Below are positions 22,590-30,500 of a DNA stretch of 30,588 nt, piece after piece (position 1 is the first letter of the stretch; each line of letters opens with the position of its first letter). Under the pieces are notes generated by a model. The model searched no databases. It worked only from the letters and a program-made list of their open reading frames with translations, and was not told where the DNA came from. Source of the DNA: Treponema sp. UBA3649 (GTDB lineage: Bacteria > Spirochaetota > Spirochaetia > Treponematales > Treponemataceae); assembly GCA_002373325.1 (NCBI GenBank), contig DFKI01000170.1, forward strand, positions 1 through 30,588. Reading direction: 5' to 3'. The position numbers and the translations under genes are program-made.

Positions 22590-23331
22590 TTTTTTCCTCC
22601 GAAATATTTTTCGCCGTCTGAGCAAAGAACTGTCTGCCCCGCACAAGAACGATGGCCGCAAGTCCAAGCGCAATGGCCACAAGGATGATGTTGTTCGTGG
22701 GAACTATTCCGAGTTTCCAAAGGATTACGCCCGCGACGCATGTGAAAAATCCCACGGCGGGAGGAAAGATGTCCCTGGATTTTTTAATCTGCTCAATGAG
22801 AATCACGACGAACATGGCAGTGAGGGCAAAATCAACTCCTTGAAGATACTGCTCCATGTGGAAATACTGCAGCACGGTACACGCGACCGCCCCGATTACA
22901 CCTCCCAGAATCCAGTAGATGTGGTTCAAAAGAGCGATGCATCCGTAGAAGGGACCTGCAGGAGCGTCCTTCGGCAAATCAACTCCGGTAAGGATGGCGT
23001 AGGTCTCGTCGGTGAGGGCAAAAATCAGGTAGGGCTTCCACTTCCCCGCTTTTTTGAATTTGGTGATGAGCGAAAGTCCGTAGACAATGTGGCGTATGTT
23101 CACGAAAAGCTCGGTTATCATAATCTGCGGTATGGAGAGTCCCGCCGCAAAAAGTCCCACGGCCACGTACTGCCCCGCCCCCGCGTAAATTATGATGCTC
23201 ATCAAGGGAGCAATCCACCAGGGATATCCCGCCGCAACGATGTTGATTCCGAAAGGGATTCCGATGGCGATGTACCCGAAGAAAATGGGTATGGTGATTT
23301 TAAAGGCCTGCTTGAAAAGATACCGGTTCAT
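22576..23331 (-). CDS. azlC: Branched-chain amino acid exporter subunit AzlC
   Basis: AzlC is the large membrane subunit of the AzlCD exporter. The 251-residue protein shows the family pattern: KITIPIFFGYIAIGIPFGI, the ISAGAGQ-like SIIIYAGAGQYVAVGLF, NIRHIVYGLSL, and FALTDETYAI, with about six or seven membrane segments. The ATG at 23331 overlaps the upstream gene's TGA in the form ATGA, so its translation is coupled to that of the secreted SH3/ankyrin-like protein. The exported compound in this organism is unknown. Confidence 0.92.
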   Translation of the reverse strand: MNRYLFKQAFKITIPIFFGYIAIGIPFGINIVAAGYPWWIAPLMSIIIYAGAGQYVAVGLFAAGLSIPQIMITELFVNIRHIVYGLSLITKFKKAGKWKPYLIFALTDETYAILTGVDLPKDAPAGPFYGCIALLNHIYWILGGVIGAVACTVLQYFHMEQYLQGVDFALTAMFVVILIEQIKKSRDIFPPAVGFFTCVAGVILWKLGIVPTNNIILVAIALGLAAIVLVRGRQFFAQTAKNISEEKNAQS

Positions 23332-24314
23332 TTCCGCTTCTGCCACTCGTCTATGGAAATCTGCGCGACATCATCCCACTCAGGTACGGGAACAAAAACG
23401 GCGTCCGTAAATCCGCTTGCAAGCATCCTGTTCAAGGCATCCTTGTTCTTGCATTTTACCGCGCGCACCAAGGGACTCTCATCCTCATCCATCACCTCGG
23501 CCCTGTAGCCCGTCGCAATCACTTTCTCAAGGAGCCCCATGTCCTTTGTCTCGATGGCACGGATCAGCGCGTAATACTCCTCGGACTTGAAGCTTTCCCG
23601 TGTGGTAAGAATCGCATCATTCTCGGAGCAGAAAGAAGACTCCTCCACGTACCGCCAGTCTGATGGATCGCGGGAAGTGTTGATTACCTGGCTCACGAAA
23701 TTTCCCGCTTCCTCGTCCCACTTGAGCACGTTGATTTTGTCCTCGTAGTGCGGATTGTCATACTCGGTGTAAAAGGGCGTGTCCCCGCTTCCGAGCTCCA
23801 TGTACTCAACTCCGCCGTTCCAGTAGCCCTTTCCTCCCTTGGCCGATCCCGTCACCAGGCGTGTGAATGGAGGCTGGAATTTACCGTCATAGAACGCCCC
23901 GCCGTTTATATAAAAATATGAGTTTCCCTGCCTGTATAAGGGAACAAAATTGCGGCTGTTCGAGATAAGGATAACGTCATGGCCGGAAATCCATCCCTCC
24001 CTGAAATCAATTTGCGTCTCAATCTTCCAGCGGTGAAAATTGTCCCCGGCCTTGTACTGCCATGAGTCCTTGGAGACACGCAGGAAATTCACCACGTCAT
24101 TTTTTTTCATAAAAAAGATTGGCTCCTCGCCGAACTCATGCGTCATGTCCTTGTAGACAGGAACATCATCGCGGGCAATCACTCCGAACATTCCGTGCAC
24201 GATGCTGAAAGTCTCCTTTCCACGGTAGAGATAATAGTCCATGTCCTTTTCCTGCGCGAACATCACCGGCACGCACATCGCAAGAATCACCGAAATAAAA
24301 AACGCCTTCCTCAT
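23328..24314 (-). CDS. Secreted protein with SH3-like and ankyrin-like regions
   Basis: This 328-residue protein starts with a signal peptide (MRKAFFISVILAMCVPVMFA, cut before QEKD). Residues about 40-115 (VIARDDVPVYKDMTHEF through FFMKKNDVVNFLRVSKDSWQ to FREGWISGHDVIL) resemble a bacterial SH3-type domain. A central region rich in Gly, Tyr and Phe follows. Residues about 250-310 contain one or two ankyrin-like helical pairs (EYYALIRAIETKDMGLLEKVIATGYRAEV and ESPLVRAVKCKNKDALNRMLASG). AGGAGGTG precedes the ATG. It is probably periplasmic. Its ATGA overlap with azlC is odd for a secreted protein and suggests a functional or at least regulatory link. No precise function can be given. Confidence 0.65.
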   Translation of the reverse strand: MRKAFFISVILAMCVPVMFAQEKDMDYYLYRGKETFSIVHGMFGVIARDDVPVYKDMTHEFGEEPIFFMKKNDVVNFLRVSKDSWQYKAGDNFHRWKIETQIDFREGWISGHDVILISNSRNFVPLYRQGNSYFYINGGAFYDGKFQPPFTRLVTGSAKGGKGYWNGGVEYMELGSGDTPFYTEYDNPHYEDKINVLKWDEEAGNFVSQVINTSRDPSDWRYVEESSFCSENDAILTTRESFKSEEYYALIRAIETKDMGLLEKVIATGYRAEVMDEDESPLVRAVKCKNKDALNRMLASGFTDAVFVPVPEWDDVAQISIDEWQKRK

Positions 24315-24340
24315 ATTTCACCTCCTGAGATTTATAAGAC

Positions 24341-24673
24341 CTACACCGTCACAGCAACTACATTATAATCCTGCAGCATTTTTTTTCCACCGGTCTGAAG
24401 TATTTGAAGAAATCTTTGTGCGATTCCCTGCGGAACATTTCTGCCGGATTCCCAGGCCTCAACAGTTTTTGTTGACACTCCAAGGACAAAGGCAAAATTT
24501 TTTTGTGTAAGGCTCAAATCTTCTCGTATTTGCTTGATTTCCTTATCATGATATTGAGGAAGCTCCGCAACGGTAACAGTCATTTTTCTTGCCTTTGAAT
24601 CGTCCCCTTTTGCGTATTCAAGACTTTCCGAGAGACCTTTCATAATGCTTTCAAACGCTTTATTTTCCGCCAT
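24341..24673 (-). CDS. higA: HigA-type antitoxin (XRE helix-turn-helix)
   Basis: This 110-residue antitoxin has a C-terminal helix-turn-helix: IKQIREDLSLTQKNFAFVLGVSTKTVEAWESGRNVPQGIAQRFLQIL (about 47-93), typical of HigA/NadS proteins. The N-terminal part (ESLEYAKGDDSKARKMTVTV) is the likely toxin-neutralising segment. It overlaps the toxin gene by 14 nt and has GGAGG 6 nt before its ATG. Gene order toxin-antitoxin is that of higBA. It probably binds the palindrome between the -35 and -10 boxes upstream of the toxin gene. Confidence 0.88.
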   Translation of the reverse strand: MAENKAFESIMKGLSESLEYAKGDDSKARKMTVTVAELPQYHDKEIKQIREDLSLTQKNFAFVLGVSTKTVEAWESGRNVPQGIAQRFLQILQTGGKKMLQDYNVVAVTV

Positions 24674-25016
24674 CCTGAACCTCCTTTTCGGCTTTTTTGA
24701 TTGCCGTTACAATTGTTTTCATTTGATTCCGCTCTTGTTTGCTTAGATTCGCCTTCTCATTCTTGGGAAAGGCCGTAAGCAAATAAATATGCTCGGCAAA
24801 AACTATGTCTAGGTAAACAATTCTTGCCCCGCCACTTTTGCCACGACCTTCCAAAGCCCACCGGAATTTTTTTACCCCGCCGGTTCCTTCGAGAGTATCG
24901 CCGCAATCAGGATTCTTGCAGAGATATATTTCCAACTCGCCTAAATCATCATCATTCAATCCAAGTTCTTTCCAAGCACGGTCAAATTCTTTTGTAATGA
25001 TGAATTCTCTTGTCAT
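24660..25016 (-). CDS. higB: HigB/RelE-type toxin
   Basis: This 118-residue RelE/HigB-fold toxin would be a ribosome-dependent mRNA interferase. It has FIITKEFDRAWKELGLNDDDLGELEIYL, the G-T-G-G-V-K-K-F-R-W-A core strand, RGKSGGARIVYLDIVFAEHIYLLTAFPKNEKANLSKQERNQMKTIV, all typical of HigB-2-like proteins; KSGGARIVY contains the Arg usually important for cleavage. I start at ATG 25016; a GTG five codons upstream lies inside the -10 box. The ATG has no ribosome-binding site and lies six nt after the -10 box, so the mRNA should be leaderless. It is the first gene of the higBA pair. Confidence 0.88.
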   Translation of the reverse strand: MTREFIITKEFDRAWKELGLNDDDLGELEIYLCKNPDCGDTLEGTGGVKKFRWALEGRGKSGGARIVYLDIVFAEHIYLLTAFPKNEKANLSKQERNQMKTIVTAIKKAEKEVQDGGK

Positions 25017-25022
25017 AAATAC

Positions 25023-25051
25023 AATATACACCCTACTGAATAGGGTGTCAA
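25023..25051 (-). promoter_or_regulatory. higBA promoter with embedded operator
   Basis: On the minus strand, TTGACA (25046-25051), a 17-bp spacer and TATATT (25023-25028) form a near-consensus promoter. The spacer is almost wholly an inverted repeat, ACACCCTA and TAGGGTGT (25028-25048, 5-nt centre). A repressor bound there would sit between the two boxes. Six bases separate the -10 box from the higB ATG. Confidence 0.8.
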
Positions 25052-25068
25052 GTCATTTTAGGGATGTT

Positions 25069-26523
25069 CTATCTCTCAAAAACCCAGTCAAGGATTTCGT
25101 ATCCCTCGCCGGAAAAAGTGAAGTACACGTCAAGCACACCCTTCAAGGTCGCGTCAAGCTCGGCACAACACACGGTCACGTCATTTCCGTCGGATTTCAC
25201 CGGGATGTAGGCAACGGCCTCGGAGTCAAGGGATTTTGCGCTCACACGGATTACTCCCTCGCTGCCGTTTGTCCTCACGCTCGCCCTGACCACATTCGCG
25301 CCGCCTGAACCAAAATCAAGCCCCTGAAGCTTTACGAAATCTCCGTCGCTGATTGAAGTGAGAAGCAGATTCCCGCATCCGTACTTTCTGCTAGTCTCAT
25401 CAGCCGGAGCCGTGTCCACCCCGCCCATCACGGCAAAGGTCGCTGCGTTTATCTTTTCATAAGGACTCAGATTTCCCACCTGTGCCCGCGCGTTTCTGGT
25501 CATCTTGATGTCGCCGATCGTGCCGTCCTTTTCCATCTCAAACTCATCAATGCTAGTGGAACGGTATCCCTTGAGGATTCCCATCTCCTTCTCAAGCATC
25601 CTTGAATGGTAAGTGATATACCACTGATCCTTGAACTTGAACACGGCATGGTGATTGTTTCCTCCCACGCCCCAGTAATACTCAGGATTCCGCAGGATTC
25701 TTTCCTTGAACGTAAAGGGTCCCAGAGGATTCTCGCTCTCCATCACGCAAATCTCTCCGTTTGAGATGCCGTATTTTTCGCTTCCGTCCTTGTCCACGCT
25801 GAAATTGCAGCAGTAAGTGTAAAAATATCTTCCATTATACTTGTGGATTCCAGAGTCCTCGAAAAGATAGGGAGCGTCAATCACCTTGGGAACGTCCACA
25901 AGGCTCATCATGTCATCCCCAAGCCGGGCGCACCTTGCCGTCATGGGATGCGAGATTTTTCCCTTGGGCACTCCCCCTCCGAAATAGATGTATGCCTTTC
26001 CGTCATCGTCCATGAGAACGGCAGGATCAAAAAGCCACTCAACGTTCCCGCAGTTCTCCATGTCGCGCCTTATAAGACCGTGGCCCAGCTCGTCAACAAA
26101 GGGACCCGTAGGACTGTCCGATGTAACTACCCCGATTCCGCCCCCGTTGTCAGCAAAATAGAGGAAAAACTTCGGCTTTCCGTCCACCATCTTCCATGCC
26201 GCAGCAGGAGCCCATGAGTTCGCTGCCCATTTGGCGGCTCCGTTCTCCCCAGCGATGTGTATCTCCCCGTGGTCGGTAAAGTTCACCATGTCCTTGGTCG
26301 AGACCACGTAAATGCTCCGGATTTTTGAGTATGTGTTTTCCTTAATCTCACCCGCGTCATCCCTTTCGTAAGCGTCGGCGGTCATGTAAAAATAAACCGT
26401 GTCACCGTAGACCAGCGCGTATGGATCCGCCCCGTAATGCTGCTCGATGATTGGATTGTTGTTCTCCACACCCTTGTAAGACCTGGCAATCTTCATGCCC
26501 TTAAAAAGTTCCGCGTAATCCAT
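25069..26523 (-). CDS. Glycoside hydrolase family 43 protein with CBM6-like domain
   Basis: This 484-residue cytoplasmic GH43 enzyme is likely an arabinofuranosidase or xylosidase on arabinoxylan fragments. Catalytic residues are visible: Asp33 (HYGADPYALVYGDTVYFY, general base), Asp166 (EWLFDPAVLMDDDGKAYIYFGG) and Glu222 (APYLFEDSGIHKYNGRYFYTY, general acid). Residues about 365-484 form a beta-sandwich resembling CBM6 (ending YFTFSGEGYEILDWVFER). The start is ATG 26523, seven nt after GGGGG; an upstream extension in the same frame enters heptamer repeats and is not coding. It differs from the first GH43 in length and motif context, so the two are not recent duplicates. Its promoter is at 26551-26579. 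Confidence 0.9.
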   Translation of the reverse strand: MDYAELFKGMKIARSYKGVENNNPIIEQHYGADPYALVYGDTVYFYMTADAYERDDAGEIKENTYSKIRSIYVVSTKDMVNFTDHGEIHIAGENGAAKWAANSWAPAAAWKMVDGKPKFFLYFADNGGGIGVVTSDSPTGPFVDELGHGLIRRDMENCGNVEWLFDPAVLMDDDGKAYIYFGGGVPKGKISHPMTARCARLGDDMMSLVDVPKVIDAPYLFEDSGIHKYNGRYFYTYCCNFSVDKDGSEKYGISNGEICVMESENPLGPFTFKERILRNPEYYWGVGGNNHHAVFKFKDQWYITYHSRMLEKEMGILKGYRSTSIDEFEMEKDGTIGDIKMTRNARAQVGNLSPYEKINAATFAVMGGVDTAPADETSRKYGCGNLLLTSISDGDFVKLQGLDFGSGGANVVRASVRTNGSEGVIRVSAKSLDSEAVAYIPVKSDGNDVTVCCAELDATLKGVLDVYFTFSGEGYEILDWVFER

Positions 26524-26550
26524 ATTTCGTCCCCCGTTTTGATTTCCTCC

Positions 26551-26579
26551 ATTATACAGAAGTTTCACGCAATAGTAAA
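26551..26579 (-). promoter_or_regulatory. Promoter of the second GH43 gene
   Basis: On the minus strand, TTTACT (26574-26579), a 17-bp spacer and TATAAT (26551-26556) precede the GGGGG ribosome-binding site (26531-26535) and the ATG at 26523. Here a normal leader of about 20 nt is expected. Confidence 0.6.
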
Positions 26580-26590
26580 GGGAGGAGAAA

Positions 26591-26687
26591 GTTGAGAGGT
26601 GAGAGTTGAGAGGTGAGAGTTTTTTCCTCATTCCTCAATTCTCAATTCTCCGTTCTCAATTTTCAGTTCTCATTCCTAACTCCTGAC
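26591..26687. repeat. Heptanucleotide repeat array H3 (two opposed halves)
   Basis: The left half has four purine-rich heptamers (GTTGAGA, GGTGAGA, repeated; 26591-26618). The right half has nine pyrimidine-rich ones (26625-26687; for example TTCTCAA, TTCTCCG, TTCTCAT, TCCTAAC, TCCTGAC). The halves are roughly complementary and could pair. The right half is a direct repeat of array H4. Confidence 0.8.
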
Positions 26688-26694
26688 TTTCTGC

Positions 26695-26723
26695 TTGAAA
26701 ATTTGTACAAAATATTGTATAAT
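26695..26723 (+). promoter_or_regulatory. Promoter of the Phd/RelE toxin-antitoxin pair
   Basis: TTGAAA (26695-26700), a 17-bp spacer and TATAAT (26718-26723) precede AGGAG (26733-26737) and the ATG at 26744. TTGTACAA and TTGTATAA, 12 bp apart across the spacer and -10 box, are possible binding sites for the antitoxin. Confidence 0.7.
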
Positions 26724-26743
26724 TCAGACAAAAGGAGATTTAT

Positions 26744-27016
26744 ATGGTTTCTGAGATGACAATTACCGAAGCGCGGAAAAAAATTACATCGCTTGAAGAC
26801 ACAATGGATTATGAGGACACAATTTCAATAACAAATCACGGAAAGGAAGTGTTCGCACTGCTTCGCTGGGATACCTATGAGTGCATTCAGGAAACCTTGG
26901 AAATTCTTGCGGATGAACAATTGACAAAAGACCTGGCCGTTGGAATTCAGCAAGCCAAAGAAAACAAACTTGTTGATTTTGAAGATTTTAAGGCGGGGCT
27001 TTTATGTACTCAATAA
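26744..27016 (+). CDS. Phd/YefM-type antitoxin
   Basis: This 90-residue antitoxin has the Phd/YefM N-terminal DNA-binding fold (MTITEARKKITSLEDTMDYEDTISITNHGKEVFALLRWDTYECIQETLEIL) and a charged C-terminal segment (about 60-90) that would wrap the toxin. AGGAG lies six nt before the ATG. The gene overlaps the toxin gene by 13 nt. It probably represses its own promoter together with the toxin. The pair is bracketed by heptamer arrays H3 and H4. Confidence 0.88.
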   Translation: MVSEMTITEARKKITSLEDTMDYEDTISITNHGKEVFALLRWDTYECIQETLEILADEQLTKDLAVGIQQAKENKLVDFEDFKAGLLCTQ

Positions 27017-27333
27017 AATTAACACAAATCGCTTCGGAATTCATTGCCAAGCTTGATGGCAAATCGCAACAACAAATTCTTGAAAAGATTGAGCTTTTAA
27101 AAACAGAGCCGTTAAAAGTCGGAAAGCCATTAAAGGGCAATCTTCAAGATTATCGCTCAATTCGGTCTGTTGGTCAACGATATCGAATTATTTATCAAGT
27201 AAAAAAAACTGAAATCGAAGTAATCGTAGTTGCCGTTGGAATCCGCCGAGATGGTGACAAGAAAAATGATATATATGAACTTATGAAAAAGTACATAAAG
27301 ATTGGTTTGTTAAACAGCAGTGATCCCTCCTGA
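27004..27333 (+). CDS. RelE/ParE-family toxin
   Basis: This 109-residue toxin has the family core: EFIAKLDGKSQQQILEKIELLKTEPLKVGKPLKGNLQDYRSIRSVGQRYRIIYQVKKTEIEVIVVAVGIRRDGDKKNDIYELMKKY. The RYRIIYQV strand and the late Arg-Arg-Asp and Tyr are features of RelE-type mRNA interferases. The last few residues (NSSDPS) and the stop codon run into heptamer array H4, so the C-terminus may have been extended by the repeat. It overlaps the antitoxin gene and is presumably translated by coupling. Confidence 0.88.
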   Translation: MYSIKLTQIASEFIAKLDGKSQQQILEKIELLKTEPLKVGKPLKGNLQDYRSIRSVGQRYRIIYQVKKTEIEVIVVAVGIRRDGDKKNDIYELMKKYIKIGLLNSSDPS

Positions 27334-27376
27334 CTCCTCAGTTCTCAGTTCTCCGTTCTCATTCCTAACTCCTCTT
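27328..27376. repeat. Heptanucleotide repeat array H4
   Basis: Seven heptamers (TCCTGAC, TCCTCAG, TTCTCAG, TTCTCCG, TTCTCAT, TCCTAAC, TCCTCTT) run over the toxin stop codon. The stretch TTCTCATTCCTAACTCCT (27356-27373) is identical to 26667-26684 in H3, placing the toxin-antitoxin pair between direct repeats. Confidence 0.8.
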
Positions 27377-27510
27377 CACAAAATTCTTATAATCCACTTG
27401 ACAAAGAGAACAGACAGCATATATATCAGCCTGCCGTCCGACAGATACACTCCTTTTTCTCTCGCACGGAATAGCGGGCAACTTCTGTTACCCGCGGGAA
27501 TCAATTTTTT

Positions 27511-30500
27511 TTACTTTACCATAACGTCGCTTACAAGAACGTGGTTATCGGAATAGTGGGCTATTACTACGTAGCATTTTCCCTTCTCTATTTCGCTGAC
27601 AGGGATGTTGTAGACTTTTGGAGAAGAAGTTGGACTGAAGTCCAGGATTTTATGACCAAACTCTTCCTTATAGTATAACCATTCACTTGCTTCCCATTCT
27701 TTACATTCATCATATGGTATTGAAGTTACCACTGTATGTACAAAGACAGGTGCATCAGAATTTATAACAAGGGACTCTTTTGATGAACCATTTGGAATAA
27801 TAAAATCATTTTCACCAGAACCTGGTGTATTATTGTAAAAATACACAGGTGGTAAATAATAACCATCATTTAAGTAACTAGTTGGTAAAAATTTAACAAC
27901 TTTCACAAAAGAATTTACAGGCATTTCATCTTTGCTGATTATAACTCGATAATACTCTGCAGTGTTCTTATGAGAATAAATACAATCAAGTTCTAAATCA
28001 GAACCTTCTAAACTACCATCTGAATCAAAAATACTTTCAAAACCAATCTTGCCATTACGATTTTGATTTAAGCTTGTCTTGAATGTAAAGCAATAATCTT
28101 TTAGAAATCCATGATGATCAAACTCAATACAAAGATTACCATCAGTATTTCTATAGAATCTCTGATCTACAAGATTTTCAATTCCATGTGCATCAAAAAT
28201 GTCTGTTTCTGTTGACTTTTTATTATTTGCATTGTCTTCAAAATCAAGATACAGAAGAGAAGCATTTGTCGTAGAAGGTAACAAATACCAGACTGGAATT
28301 GAACAGGTGTAGGAATTACTACCATTTAAAGAATAATTTTTATCCAGATTAATTTTTTTGTTTACAACTCTAATATTTGCCTTTTTAATTCCTGTGCCAT
28401 CATCTTTGATTTTAAAATCAAAATAATCTCCATGGGGAACTATTGAATCAATGTATGGTGCACTATTATCATAATCTGGATCAGCAGGACTAACAGCAGT
28501 GATAGGCCATGAACTTTCCGGAGTTCGCTGGTTATTACAGATAGCATAAGCTCTTATTGTAAAATCAGAATAAAGCCTAAAATTATATTGTTCAAAGGAA
28601 ATAGTTGTAACCCCTGAAGGTACAGATATTTTTTCAGATGCAAAATATCCATAACTAAGATATACAGCACTGTTGTTTACCCATGTATCCTCAGCAAGAC
28701 AAACTGTAACTGTAAAATATCCTTCATTCTTTGATTTTTGAATTTTCACATCTTCAATCTGAACAGGGGCAAGTGAATCTGATAAATCTTCGAACTTCAA
28801 TAAATAATCATCAAGAATAACAGTGTTAATTCCAATTCTATAAGTATAACCAGGCTCAATTTTCCGTTGACCTCTATATAGTTTTGTCTCTGTACCGTTA
28901 GAATTAGCTTTTCTAAGTAAAAATGCATCGTATATTTCATGTCCATTTTCGTCAAGACAAGTTATATCTGCATAAGTTGACTTCTTTTGAATATCAAGCA
29001 ATATTTTCTTATTAGTTTCTGGAAAATCTATTGTTAATTCAAAATTGTTACCAATAAAATCAGTGCAGATAAGCTTTATACTTGAACCTGGAATTACATT
29101 TATATCATCTACTGTAAAATCATAAAAACACTCTTCAGGAATCGGGTTACCATAGATTTGATCTGGCGAAGTCTTGGTTACTTCACCATATTGATTGTCT
29201 GTTTTTAAATAATTTAGTGTAAAAGTCACAGTATTTACAGGATAAAAAACTCCATTATATACAGTTCGAGGCCCATCAATTTCATTCAAGCCAATAAATG
29301 AAACTTGTAATTTTTTGTAATCTGAACCATTTTTATAAAGACTAACACATCCCATATTAGTTTTTCTGATAATGTTGTAAGTTGTATCAGATTTGTTGTT
29401 ACATTCATCCCTTACACTTACTGTAATATTGTAAATACCATCTTCACCAGATAAAGTATGTTTTATAAGAAAATATGTATCACCATTAATTGTTTGAAAT
29501 GTTGTATTCTCTGAAGACTGGTCATAAGAGAAAGTCAAAACTTTAGGACTGTAACTTTCCCCCAATTGTGATCGCAAAAAAGTTTCTTCTACAACAACAT
29601 TTTTTATTCCACTTCCTTCATCAAAATATCTTCCATAGATATAAAAAGTTCCATTACAGGCATTTTGTAAAACCAGGTCCTCATAAGTATCAACCGAAAC
29701 ATCTTCTTTTTTATTTATGATATATTCTGTATGAAATATTTCGTCAGCAAAGCTTTCACCATTTTCAATAGAAATGCCTGCATTTCTTGTAACTACAAGT
29801 GCCTTTTTTTGTGGTGGTGTAGTTTCAACTGTAGGGAGATAATTAACATATATTGTCGGATTATCAACTGGTAGCTGCAGGTCTCCACTTTGAATAAGAA
29901 GTTCAGAAGAAAAAGTAAGCTGAATTGTTGCTAAACTCAGGTTCTTTTCCGGATCGGTCATATATTTCTTTAACAAAACTCCGTCTTCTGTAGTAGTTTT
30001 TGGAACAATAGTAAGTTCAGTTTTATCGGAATTAAAAACAGGTGTCTCAAAACAATAGCTTAAATCATCATCGTTACAGGTCAGGCTGATATTCTTCTGA
30101 AAATTAAAAAGAGAAGCAGAAGAATCTGTTTCTGCAGCTTCTACAGGCATGTTGAATTTTACTATTATTGGCTGATTAGCATTTGCGGATTTTTGTGGCT
30201 CGTAATCTATGATTGTCGGAATCTGTACGCATTTAGCGTGAATCAGAAGTCCTTCCCCCGGATTTATTACCTGTGCCTTGGTTTCCGTCTGGTCGGGATT
30301 TTCAAACTTGATTGCGTTTTCTACAATCTCTCCAGTTGATTTATTAATTGCTTCCCAGCGGATGAATTTCCAGTCGCCGGATGGCTTAAAACGGAGGTCG
30401 AATGTCTCTTTCTTTTTTACCTTGACCTGATCCGGCGTTGCGGTACCGGATCCTTCTTCTGCTGTCACAAAATAGGTTATCGGACTTGAATTTGCTATCT

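Noticed and set aside
22429..23508. 359-codon plus-strand frame across azlC and azlD
   Set aside because: Antisense shadow; the minus strand carries two recognisable membrane proteins with good ribosome-binding sites.
27474..27512. Hairpin GCGGG...CCCGC followed by eight T on the plus strand, as a terminator for the toxin gene
   Set aside because: The T-run starts about 9 nt after the stem and the stem has a mismatch; too weak to annotate as a terminator.
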